From positions 288,567 to 352,566 of the forward strand of contig JAHEKX010000007.1 in assembly GCA_024644535.1 (NCBI GenBank): a DNA stretch of 64,000 bases, read 5' to 3'. The stretch is from Gammaproteobacteria bacterium (GTDB lineage Bacteria > Pseudomonadota > Gammaproteobacteria > Pseudomonadales > Halieaceae). The notes beneath the pieces were generated by a model. The model saw only the letters and a list, made by a program, of their open reading frames with translations. It was not told where the DNA came from and did not search any database. The position numbers and the translations under genes are program-made. Of this stretch, positions 41,727 through 52,692 are shown in pieces; positions within the stretch are counted from its first letter, which is position 1; each line of letters begins with the position of its first letter.

Positions 41727-43754
41727 CTAATTAGGTCCGACCGTGGAAAAAAGATCCGACCAGGGTGCAAAGTACATTGAAGTGCCCGTAATAAATAACA
41801 CCGTATCGCCGTCAATTACTGACCGCATAGGTTCATCTGCAGCGTTAACGTCATCTACCGCAGCGCTCATATATCCTTGCGGCACCAGTCTTGCTTGGTT
41901 GCCTGTGGAAAAACCCTCAATGGAAAAGCCGTATAAGCGTTTTTTCTGGGTGTAAATCCCGCCCAGCTCAGTAGTGCCGCTAACGGGCACGGTGAAACGA
42001 TAAGAATCACCGCTCAGGACCGTAAAAGCACGCCGATCGTATTCGGCAGGCGTATAAGACCATAACAAATCCGGCGCCAGATCAACGATACCTAGACTTA
42101 AAGGCCGAGCCAAATCACTGACATCGAAAAGCTCGATTTTGGGACTATTCAACTCATTCCGGCCAATGCCCAGTAATACGTCATCGGTGACGGGATGAAG
42201 AAAATTTGAGAATCCAGGTATCTCCAAACTTCCAGCGATAGCAGGATCTTTTGGATCACTTAGGTCAAGCACGTACAGTGGATCTTGCCGTTCAAAGGTA
42301 ACCGCATAAGCCCTGTCACCTAAAAATCGAACACCGTACAAATCTTCGTTCGGCTTTCCAATCATTTCAGTGCGAACTTCATTGGGTAATTTCGCCACGG
42401 CGCTCAGTTCACCACCCAAAACATTGGCATCCAAAATCCATAACTGATGATCGAATCGGTCGTCTGGATCGTCCGTGATCGTTGTCGTGAGCATACGCAA
42501 AAATCCAGAGCTCTCACTCAGTCTGAAGTCACGCTGATCGCCCAGAAGAAGCTGTCCGTCAACGCGTCCTGATCCTTGATACTCGGTGCCGTTAAGCAAC
42601 ACAAACTGATGTACCAAAGTGGCGGATGCGGAACTTAGGTCATTTTCCAACAGATATAAATGCTCGGCCGTCACATAAACGCCTGATATGTCACCGAGAT
42701 AACACTGAATACTCAAAGGTTCCGCGGTAGCAGCATCAACTTGGGTGACCAAGGTTACGACGGGATAGGGCGTGCTTTTACCCGCCCACTTATGATCCGG
42801 ATTTACCCGTAAACAATCACTCGCAGCTGGGGACGGCACTGTTGCCTCGTTCCATTGAATCTTAGGTAAAATCGCATCGATATCGAGCTGCTCTAAAACG
42901 GCAACATTGGAATCTAACTGCTCTTGAGTACTGGGGTAATAAATATAATCTGGTAGCTCAGGTGTAAACCTGCTTATAACGGTAATGGTCGAACCCACTT
43001 TACGGCTCTGCACATAGCCGCCTTCGATTCTGAGCTGACCTTCGAGTGTTGGCGTAAGAGGGTCGGTCAGAGACCAATTTGAGATCTCCAGCATCTGGCC
43101 CGCCCAATCACCGACAGATTCGCTGTTCCAACCATAAGCGCCCCACCAACTACTCGAATTGACGAGTTGCACTTGAGCCTGATCGAGATAAAGCCCCTCC
43201 GCCAATAAACCCTCGCTTAAAGGAATCCTCGCTTCACCGGTGACACTCATTTGCAACGCATCCGTTACCAACACTCTCACCTCTGCATCGACAAAAGGCG
43301 GCACAGGAGCAAATAGAGCATCAGCGGCTACGTCGACTGCCGCGTCAACGGCAACAAAACAGCACCCGCCAGAACGCGACGGTGCAACCAGTAGCAGCTC
43401 ACCGTTGTATTGCACCAGATCAGATTCGGCGACTTCGGCCTCAAGACGATAGCTTGTCGAATACGTCGGCGCGGGGGTAGCCACGGCATCCGCCGCTAGC
43501 GCGACCTCCGCAGCCCAGCCGAAACCCGATTCCGTGAAGCCATCGCGCACAAATTTCACGACCTCTTGATCGCTTGAAAAACTTAACAAAAGTCGATCGT
43601 CAACCGGCTCTTGTGTGACCGGTGGCTGCGAAGGAGTGCTGCCACTGCCGCCCCCACCGCCGCAGCTGCAAAGCGCAACGCTCAGGATTACACCGGAAAA
43701 AGCTCTAAAACCGAAACGCAGCCCATACATCATAGTAATCTTTGTACCAATCAA
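41727..43754 (-). CDS. Secreted lipoprotein with C-terminal beta-propeller domain (PF09826-like)
   Basis: 675 aa; lipobox-like ALCSCGGGGGSGS; propeller repeats VLDLSDPKDPAIAGSLEIPGFSNFLHPV, LFDVSDLARPLSLG. Confidence 0.75.
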   Translation of the reverse strand: MIGTKITMMYGLRFGFRAFSGVILSVALCSCGGGGGSGSTPSQPPVTQEPVDDRLLLSFSSDQEVVKFVRDGFTESGFGWAAEVALAADAVATPAPTYSTSYRLEAEVAESDLVQYNGELLLVAPSRSGGCCFVAVDAAVDVAADALFAPVPPFVDAEVRVLVTDALQMSVTGEARIPLSEGLLAEGLYLDQAQVQLVNSSSWWGAYGWNSESVGDWAGQMLEISNWSLTDPLTPTLEGQLRIEGGYVQSRKVGSTITVISRFTPELPDYIYYPSTQEQLDSNVAVLEQLDIDAILPKIQWNEATVPSPAASDCLRVNPDHKWAGKSTPYPVVTLVTQVDAATAEPLSIQCYLGDISGVYVTAEHLYLLENDLSSASATLVHQFVLLNGTEYQGSGRVDGQLLLGDQRDFRLSESSGFLRMLTTTITDDPDDRFDHQLWILDANVLGGELSAVAKLPNEVRTEMIGKPNEDLYGVRFLGDRAYAVTFERQDPLYVLDLSDPKDPAIAGSLEIPGFSNFLHPVTDDVLLGIGRNELNSPKIELFDVSDLARPLSLGIVDLAPDLLWSYTPAEYDRRAFTVLSGDSYRFTVPVSGTTELGGIYTQKKRLYGFSIEGFSTGNQARLVPQGYMSAAVDDVNAADEPMRSVIDGDTVLFITGTSMYFAPWSDLFSTVGPN

Positions 43755-44431
43755 CGCGGAGGGTCGAGCACATCGCCAATGCTTGAGTTTACCCTATACC
43801 AACCCGCTATTGAAAATCGATCACGTCTAGCCGGTAACACTTCATGAGGAAAGTTCTCGCTCAAGAATACCACCAGCGTACCCGCCAAGGGTGTGACTTT
43901 CAAACCGTCACGATCGCTTGCGTCTTTATATAGCACAAGCTCTCCGCCATCATCTGTGGCCCATTCACTGTTCAAGTAACCTACTACTGATAAAACCCTG
44001 TTCGTGCGACCACGAAAAGCATCGTAATGACGCTTGTAATACGCGCCCGCCGGATACCATGCATAGTGGCTTTCAAACGAGAACAGGCCCATAAATAGGC
44101 GTCGATTAATAGCCACCCTAAGGCTCTCGCACCATTCAAGCCAAGCTGCACCTGGCGCCGTTTCGCCCGTCATCCAACAAACCTTATCGGAGCGCACAAA
44201 ATCGTTTGTATGATGCTGGGCATTGCGGCCAATACCGGCTCTGACAAACTCGCTGTCACCCAAAGTCATGACTTGATCTTGCAAAGCTAAAAGAATGTCA
44301 GCGGGCAAACAGCTTGGCTGTATCGAATAACCCTGATGCTGTAAATCATCGCAAATCCGCTCGGCGCGATCCTCGAGGACTTTTTCGCAGTCTAAGCGGG
44401 GCGACAGCTCATCACGTAACAAAGTATTCAT
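43751..44431 (-). CDS. 2-oxoglutarate/Fe(II)-dependent oxygenase
   Basis: 226 aa; HYAWYPAGAYYKRHYDAFRGRTNRVLSVVGYLN; ENFPHEVLPARRDRFSIAGWYR. Confidence 0.85.
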   Translation of the reverse strand: MNTLLRDELSPRLDCEKVLEDRAERICDDLQHQGYSIQPSCLPADILLALQDQVMTLGDSEFVRAGIGRNAQHHTNDFVRSDKVCWMTGETAPGAAWLEWCESLRVAINRRLFMGLFSFESHYAWYPAGAYYKRHYDAFRGRTNRVLSVVGYLNSEWATDDGGELVLYKDASDRDGLKVTPLAGTLVVFLSENFPHEVLPARRDRFSIAGWYRVNSSIGDVLDPPR

Positions 44432-44502
44432 TGTCAGTATTTTCCCAAAGATTGCAGTTTACTCTATTTCCCGTGATTTACCGTTCACGACGGTATAAAT
44501 AA

Positions 44503-44530
44503 TCTGTAGTCTGTGATCTGTGATCTGTGA
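44503..44530 (+). repeat. Short tandem repeat, TCTGTAG + 3x TCTGTGA
   Basis: tctgtag tctgtga tctgtga tctgtga read directly. Confidence 0.9.
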
Positions 44531-44549
44531 TCTTCACTGTACAAAATAG

Positions 44550-44565
44550 TGTGACTTGTGTCACA
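44550..44565. promoter_or_regulatory. Perfect CRP/Vfr-type site
   Basis: TGTGA-CTTGTG-TCACA, 39 bp upstream of ATG at 44605. Confidence 0.75.
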
Positions 44566-44604
44566 TTTGCATCTGCGAATGATTTCCACGATAGGATGCC
44601 TACA

Positions 44605-44835
44605 ATGGCCATTAAGAATCTTTCACCGCTCGATCGTGCCGTCCGCGGAATAGTCGCGGCCGTCGCTGTAACAACCGCACTGTTCTTCCCTGAGATTATC
44701 GGCGACCCTCTGCTGCAGGGCATTCTGATCGCCTTCGGTTTGCTCAACGCAATTTCGTTGGTCTTCGGCAACTGCTTGGTTTATCAAATTGCGGGAATAT
44801 CAACCTACAAAGGTCCTGACGCTAAGGACACCTAA
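44605..44835 (+). CDS. DUF2892 (YgaP-like) small membrane protein
   Basis: MAIKNLSPLDRAVRGIVAAVAVTTALFFPEIIGDPLLQGILIAFGLLNAISLVFGNCLVYQIAGIST; ATG 44605 preceded by AGGA; track start 44527 lies upstream of the CRP-like site. Confidence 0.75.
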   Translation: MAIKNLSPLDRAVRGIVAAVAVTTALFFPEIIGDPLLQGILIAFGLLNAISLVFGNCLVYQIAGISTYKGPDAKDT

Positions 44836-44838
44836 ACC

Positions 44839-45186
44839 ATGCCGCTGCACCCCCTTCTACTGGCAACCGATTCGGGGCTCAAACCTCGTATTATTGCCGG
44901 GTCGCTGGGCCTGGCCATCATTGTCTCTCTGATATTTATTGCGGTTGCTTATCGGCTTTCGACGGAACTGGGCCTAGAGGTGCAGACAGAAAGCGTCGAA
45001 ACGCGAGCCAATACGCTGGTCCACGCCTTAGAGTTTGACGCCGAAAACCACACGCACGATGGCCTGAATACACAATACCTCGAACATTTAGTGGCGCAAA
45101 ACTTCAACGACGCCTCGATTTTAGTGACGTTTAACGACCAGACGAGGCAGTATGGGCTAATCCCCGCAGATGCTTTAGCGGCATGA
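44839..45186 (+). CDS. Hypothetical single-TM protein; resembles a truncated sensor N-terminus
   Basis: 115 aa; one TM (IIAGSLGLAIIVSLIFIAVAYRL) then a short extracytoplasmic region; 4-bp ATGA overlap with next ORF. Confidence 0.45.
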   Translation: MPLHPLLLATDSGLKPRIIAGSLGLAIIVSLIFIAVAYRLSTELGLEVQTESVETRANTLVHALEFDAENHTHDGLNTQYLEHLVAQNFNDASILVTFNDQTRQYGLIPADALAA

Positions 45187-45842
45187 GCTTAATGAAAAAC
45201 GCTAAGAACGCCAGCGACAACTCTCTGAACCAGCGTAAAAAACTACGCTTAAATCTAAAAGAGCAATCATCTGTCATCATTCTAAAGCGTACCATTCAAT
45301 CGCCCACGACGGTAACACCCGACACGATACTGGATTACCTTGCCGGCCTAGTTATTGTCAACGACTACTCAGCGCGTGATTTGCAAATTCCGCAGATGCA
45401 ATTCTATAAGGGCAAAAGTTTTCGGACTTTTGGCCCGGTTGGGCCATGGTTGTGCCTGCTAGAACCGCAGGACCTCAAGCATTTATTAAACTTAAACCTA
45501 GAGCTTAGAGTCGACAACCAGATACGCCAACAGGACAATACCAAAAACCTGGTGTTTCAGCCTGCTGAAACCCTGAGCGAACTCTCTGGCGTTCAAGACT
45601 TTGCGGCGGGCGATTTATTAGCAACCGGCACTCCATCAGGTTGCGCTCTTGCAGCACCATCGCCACGAATTCAGCGCCTAATGGGACTTTTACCGGAAAA
45701 GATCAAATGGCGTATGTTTGTTAACGCTCAGAGCAAGCGCAAACAGTACTTGCAACCGGGGCAGACTGTAACGACGAGTATTCGATCTGACTGCGGTAGC
45801 ATCGATTTAGGTACACAATCCAATGCTGTGGTATCAGAATAA
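45183..45842 (+). pseudogene. N-terminally truncated fumarylacetoacetate-hydrolase (FAA) family protein
   Basis: 219 aa; retains DYLAGLVIVNDYSARDLQ...YKGKSFRTFGPVGPWL...ATGTPSGCAL but lacks the upstream ExE metal-ligand region; unrelated K/N-rich leader. Confidence 0.6.
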
Positions 45843-45855
45843 TTACGCTTAAACC

Positions 45856-45890
45856 AATCGGTTTTTTTAAATTCATTAAAAAAACCGATT
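45856..45890. repeat. Perfect 15-bp inverted repeat
   Basis: AATCGGTTTTTTTAA-ATTCA-TTAAAAAAACCGATT. Confidence 0.95.
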
Positions 45891-46001
45891 AATCCCTTCG
45901 GAAATATCAAATTCCATTTACGTCCTACAGCCCATACATTATGCGCAGCGACGGCATGTTGTGGCTTGTACGTGCCTATCGTTTGAACCTTTACGTAATG
46001 A

Positions 46002-48242
<2,241 letters not shown>

Positions 48243-48268
48243 GCAGATCACTTCCTATCGACATTATA

Positions 48269-48293
48269 GCGGCCCTTACGGCCGCTTTTTTTT
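48269..48293 (+). terminator. Rho-independent terminator of katG
   Basis: GCGGCC-CTTAC-GGCCGC-TTTTTTTT. Confidence 0.95.
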
Positions 48294-48396
48294 GCCCGCT
48301 TGCGGGCAAGTCGTAAAAGGATCTTCGTCACGTCGATGTCGACATGCTCAGTGCTTCGCGTATTATGCGAGCTTAATTGGCCTTTGTTGAACGGGT

Positions 48397-49647
48397 ATGT
48401 CTAGATTTGGTTACACCATAGCGATTTTAGTTTGCCTGACCTTGCCTATGGCCGGCCGGACCGACATTGACACCGAGCGAACGCTTTACCAACTCATGAG
48501 CGAACGTATGTCACTCATGCCAGAAGTCGCCAAGTACAAATTACTTCACGACTTACCCATCGAAGATCTAGCGCGCGAAGCCACAGTTCTAGAGCGAACG
48601 GTAACGCGAATTCAAACCCTTAATCCGACCTATACAAAACTATTTTTTAGCCTGCAGATGAATGCCGCCAAGGAGCTACAAGATCAAGTCAGTGGGTCAC
48701 CAACCAAACAGGCTTTGGTCACATCTGAGGTTCGCTCACTTAATGAAGATTTACGCCCTAAGCTTACCGCGCTGGGTGATCAAATTATTGAACAACTGCG
48801 CCTGGCGTACGATCTGGAACTTACGCCAAATCGCACGCTATTCGACAAACAGTTCGCTCGTTTTAAACTTGCCCCTCAACTTACAGACGGCCTATTCAAC
48901 TCTCTCCAGCTGGTATTGACAAAGCCCCCCGAATCACGGCGCGACACCCTAGCGCGAATACAGTCAGGCAAAACCTTACGAGTGGGTGTGACGCTCGATT
49001 ATGCGCCATTTAGCTACCAAAGTAAGACAGGCGAGTTTGTCGGGATAGATATTGAACTCGCAAAAGCCCTAGCCGCAGATTTCGGCTATGACATCGCTTG
49101 GGTTAAGACCTCTTGGCCGACACTTATGGCTGACGCTCAAAATGATCGCTTTGATATTGCGCTCAGCGGCATCTCAATTACCGCAGCGAGACAAAACCAT
49201 ATGATGTTTTCTGTACCCTACCACACCGGCGGCAAAACGGCGATTGGGCGCTGTGAGCCCAAGGCCAAGCTCACGAGTCTTGCCATGATCGATCGCTCTG
49301 AAGTACGAGTTATCGTCAACCCAGGCGGCACGAACGAGGCCTTTATTCGTCAGATTCTCAGCAAGGCCTCGATCACGATCCATCCTGACAACCGGACGAT
49401 CTTTCAAGAGCTACTTAACGAAGCTTCAGACGTGATGTTCACTGACTCGATAGAGGCACACTTGCAAGCAAAAAAACACCCATCACTGTGTGTCCTCTTG
49501 GATCAACCTTTAACCTTCCAGCAAAAAGGCATACTGCTGCAACCCGATCCAGAGCTGAAAAAGCTTATCGATGACTGGCTACTGGAATACATCGCGTCGA
49601 AAGACCTGAAATCTTTATTCGAAAGGCACTCAGTAGTCCCAAACTAA
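48397..49647 (+). CDS. Exported fusion: AroQ-gamma chorismate mutase + cyclohexadienyl (arogenate/prephenate) dehydratase PheC-like
   Basis: 416 aa; signal peptide; CM domain LYQLMSERMSLMPEVAKYKLLHDLPIEDLAREATVLERTV...NPTYTKLFFSLQMNAAKELQ; PheC domain LRVGVTLDYAPFSYQSKTGEFVGIDIELAKALAADFGYDIAWVKTSWPTLMADAQNDRFDIALSGISIT...VNPGGTNEAFIRQIL...HPDNRTIFQELL. Confidence 0.85.
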   Translation: MSRFGYTIAILVCLTLPMAGRTDIDTERTLYQLMSERMSLMPEVAKYKLLHDLPIEDLAREATVLERTVTRIQTLNPTYTKLFFSLQMNAAKELQDQVSGSPTKQALVTSEVRSLNEDLRPKLTALGDQIIEQLRLAYDLELTPNRTLFDKQFARFKLAPQLTDGLFNSLQLVLTKPPESRRDTLARIQSGKTLRVGVTLDYAPFSYQSKTGEFVGIDIELAKALAADFGYDIAWVKTSWPTLMADAQNDRFDIALSGISITAARQNHMMFSVPYHTGGKTAIGRCEPKAKLTSLAMIDRSEVRVIVNPGGTNEAFIRQILSKASITIHPDNRTIFQELLNEASDVMFTDSIEAHLQAKKHPSLCVLLDQPLTFQQKGILLQPDPELKKLIDDWLLEYIASKDLKSLFERHSVVPN

Positions 49648-51389
49648 CGCTTAAATAAGCCTTTAAGCTTGTCCTGCACTTTGTCTTTTAGTTTAGATTC
49701 GGCTTTCGATTTCACCGCGTCTTTCACTACATCTTTTAACTGAGACTCCAATACATTTTTATCGACGCGAATGTCCGGGTTAACAAACGAACCCAGCACA
49801 TGCACGGGAATATCAAAACCCTCCACCTCAACCTGCTCACCTTTAATATTGAGCGTCGCGTTGCTAAGTTGTGCCGCCAATACGATATCGAGGTCGCCTG
49901 CTGCTGAATGACGAAATTCACCGCTCACGCTAATGTTTACGATGGCTTGCTCCACTCTATTGGCAACAGAATTGTTCAGCTGACTTTTAATGGCTTGGTA
50001 ATCAATATTGTTGAAGTAACCCTGTATACTGCTGTTTAAACCTGTGTCCAGCACTGAATCGAGACTGACATCCAAAGCGAGGTTGTCTGATACCGCGGTC
50101 ACTTGTAGCCTAGGCACCAACCGGGCTTGCGCCGGCGCTGTGCTTAGAGAGGTCACGTCTAACACCAGTATTTCTGATTGAAGCCACTTCGCCTTTAGTG
50201 CATCTACGTAAATGCGATTTACCGTAGTCTGCCAATATCGGCGGGCTAGCGGCTCATGAACAATATAAGCATAACCACTGTTCTGAATTTGGTCGTCCAG
50301 CCAGGCCTCGTAATCGGGATCATCGGGTTTTGGCTGAGTGGCTTTGTCACGCGATGCCCACTTATCCATCCATTCTTTGACTTGAGCGAGGCGTTCTTTC
50401 CATTCTTTGGCCTGCGTTAAATACTCTTCGGCAGCATCCGCTTCGATGTCGCCAACATCGGGCATGCTCGTAGTACCCCTCATTAATTCACCCTTGACGG
50501 CGCGCTGAGTACCCGATTGAGCCTGACTAATCATAACTTCGTCGATATGTATCTGCTTGCGTAGGAAATCAGCCCAAGTTACCGTGGTAGCAAGGGTATC
50601 GGCTGCGAAAATGTTGGTATCTAAATCCTCCGAATCAGCAACTTGCAGACCATGCAAATTCACTCGCCCACGCCAAACATTGAATTCGGCTTGCTCTATA
50701 TCCACAGTCGCACCATTAGCGGTACTTAGAACAGCTGCTAGCAAATCTTGAGCGTTGTTGTTTAACCATTGATTGCCAGCAATGCACGCAGCAACGGCAA
50801 TAACACTGGCGAACGCAGTACCTTTCCAGCGCCAGAAACCGATGTCTTTATCAAGTGCAGCCGCAACCCCTTGGCGAGCGCTTACGCCCAAGGTCAATTG
50901 TAATACCCATCGGCCAATAGGCTTGCTGGCAAAAGCTTTATATTTGGTGCTAGATTCAAGTGAAGTCGCTCCGCGACGCACCCAGCCCAAGCCAGTCATC
51001 AGCAAACTTGAAATAGCCGCAGTCACCGGCAAAGTCCAAATTAATGCGCCCGACACCAGCGGGTATTCCAACCCAAACCAGGCTAGCACTGGGAGACCCG
51101 CTAGGTTCATCCAGGCCTCGGCGAACGGCCCTGTCAGTAGCCACTGCCCCGAGCTAAAAACCGCGCCCGCCCCGAGCCAAAAGACCGTCTTGGTCATTAG
51201 TATCGCTAGGGCCATAACACCCCAGTTGACGCGAAAGATAGCGGTCAACATCAGAACACACAGTATTAAGCCCGAGCTGTTTGAAGCACTTACCACGCTG
51301 GCGAGGCAGGCGCCCAGCCAGGTACTGATCACGACATGTGAAGTCGAAACCCCACCTCGTAAAAACTGCTTAATAGAATATCTAATCAC
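49644..51389 (-). CDS. Membrane/AsmA-like protein resembling TIGR03546 + TIGR03545 families in one polypeptide
   Basis: 581 aa; N-terminal polytopic region (IFRVNWGVMALAILMTKTVFWL) then one TM and AsmA-like periplasmic part (AKEWKERLAQVKEWMDKW...VEGFDIPVHVLGSFVNPDIRVDKNVLESQLKDVVKDAVKSKAESKLKDKVQDKLKGLFKR). Confidence 0.6.
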   Translation of the reverse strand: MIRYSIKQFLRGGVSTSHVVISTWLGACLASVVSASNSSGLILCVLMLTAIFRVNWGVMALAILMTKTVFWLGAGAVFSSGQWLLTGPFAEAWMNLAGLPVLAWFGLEYPLVSGALIWTLPVTAAISSLLMTGLGWVRRGATSLESSTKYKAFASKPIGRWVLQLTLGVSARQGVAAALDKDIGFWRWKGTAFASVIAVAACIAGNQWLNNNAQDLLAAVLSTANGATVDIEQAEFNVWRGRVNLHGLQVADSEDLDTNIFAADTLATTVTWADFLRKQIHIDEVMISQAQSGTQRAVKGELMRGTTSMPDVGDIEADAAEEYLTQAKEWKERLAQVKEWMDKWASRDKATQPKPDDPDYEAWLDDQIQNSGYAYIVHEPLARRYWQTTVNRIYVDALKAKWLQSEILVLDVTSLSTAPAQARLVPRLQVTAVSDNLALDVSLDSVLDTGLNSSIQGYFNNIDYQAIKSQLNNSVANRVEQAIVNISVSGEFRHSAAGDLDIVLAAQLSNATLNIKGEQVEVEGFDIPVHVLGSFVNPDIRVDKNVLESQLKDVVKDAVKSKAESKLKDKVQDKLKGLFKR

Positions 51390-51507
51390 GCGCCCAACTC
51401 CTAATGACTACAGGGTTTATTCCAACATCATACACCGGCGGGTCTCATGTATAATAGCTCACTCAAATAACACAGGCTCTGACGAGCCGCGAATCAGAGT
51501 CCCGCCC

Positions 51508-52692
51508 ATGTCTATTGCAACACGCAACCTAAGCCTATTAATCGGCGCGCAACTTGCGTTCGTATCGGGCTCAGTCATCACCGTTACCATGGGTGGCATT
51601 ATCGGGGCCAAAATAGCACCGTCTGCCAGTATCGCCACACTGCCCGTATCCCTCATGATTTTAGGTACAGCGCTTGGCACGATACCGGCTTCTAGAATCA
51701 TGCAAACTTTTGGTCGTAAAACGGGGTTTATTGGCGCAGCTATCGCCGCGGCCGGCGCGATGGTATTGGCGGGTATCGCGATCGAGAAATCTCTATTTTG
51801 GTTGTATTGCATAGCGACAGCCTGTACCGGTGTCACCATTGCCTTTAGCCAACAATTTCGTTTTGCAGCAGCCGAGAGTGTGTCTTTACACCGTGCCGGT
51901 CTGGCGATCAGTTTAATATTGATCGGAAGCATAGGCGGTGCATTTTTAGGGCCAGAGCTCATCTCTCAGGGTGAGCGGTTTGCAGACAACGCCTTCATAG
52001 GCGCTTTACAAGCTGCGGCAGGCTTATTTTGTATTGCTGCAATATTGCTTGCATGCTTATCGCTACCAGAAACGATCGCTACAACCGATCAAGATCCAGC
52101 TCAAGCCCCCCGCCCACTGCTAGAGATTGCCCAAAACCCCTATTTTATCTTGGCCGTACTTTCGGGCACCGTAGGCTATGGCGTTATGACCTACATCATG
52201 ACAGCCACACCCGTATCGATGCACGTACACGATGGCCACAGCCTAACTGATACCGCAGAGGTCATTCGTGCCCACGTCCTTGGCATGTACGTGCCCTCGC
52301 TATTTTCGGGTTTATTGATTACGCGCTTTGGCGAAAAACCCATAATCACACTGGGGCTTATCGCCTACGTAGTAACGCTGGCGGCGGCGTTCGCAGGCCA
52401 ACAAGTCATGCACTATGCTATTTCGATGATTCTATTAGGCGTCGGCTGGAACTTTATGTTTGTTGGCGGCACCACACTATTGGTCAGCACGTATCGAGCC
52501 TCCGAGCGCTTCAGAGTGCAAGGTGTCAACGATGCCGCTGTGTTTGGCACTTCGGCTGTGGGCAGCCTGCTGGCGGGAACCTTACTTTCAAGTTTCGGGT
52601 GGACTACGGTCGTCGCCTCAACCATACCGGCCCTCGCGGTGGTTACAGTAACGCTGATATGGCTGCGAGGTAAGCCTCTGCCAACAGTTTAG
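51508..52692 (+). CDS. Major facilitator superfamily transporter
   Basis: ~394 aa from ATG 51508 (MSIATRNLSLLIGAQLAFVSGSVITVTMGGIIGAKIA); 12-TM pattern; track ORF 50773-52692 is over-extended antisense to the upstream gene. Confidence 0.88.
   Translation: MSIATRNLSLLIGAQLAFVSGSVITVTMGGIIGAKIAPSASIATLPVSLMILGTALGTIPASRIMQTFGRKTGFIGAAIAAAGAMVLAGIAIEKSLFWLYCIATACTGVTIAFSQQFRFAAAESVSLHRAGLAISLILIGSIGGAFLGPELISQGERFADNAFIGALQAAAGLFCIAAILLACLSLPETIATTDQDPAQAPRPLLEIAQNPYFILAVLSGTVGYGVMTYIMTATPVSMHVHDGHSLTDTAEVIRAHVLGMYVPSLFSGLLITRFGEKPIITLGLIAYVVTLAAAFAGQQVMHYAISMILLGVGWNFMFVGGTTLLVSTYRASERFRVQGVNDAAVFGTSAVGSLLAGTLLSSFGWTTVVASTIPALAVVTVTLIWLRGKPLPTV

Noticed and set aside
44527-44604. Upstream start of the DUF2892 ORF
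   Set aside because: Would place the perfect CRP-like site inside coding sequence; family N-terminus and AGGA spacing favour 44605.
50773-51507. N-terminal 245 aa of the 639-aa plus-strand ORF
   Set aside because: Antisense to the 581-aa membrane protein plus spacer; the MFS fold begins at ATG 51508, so the extension is spurious.
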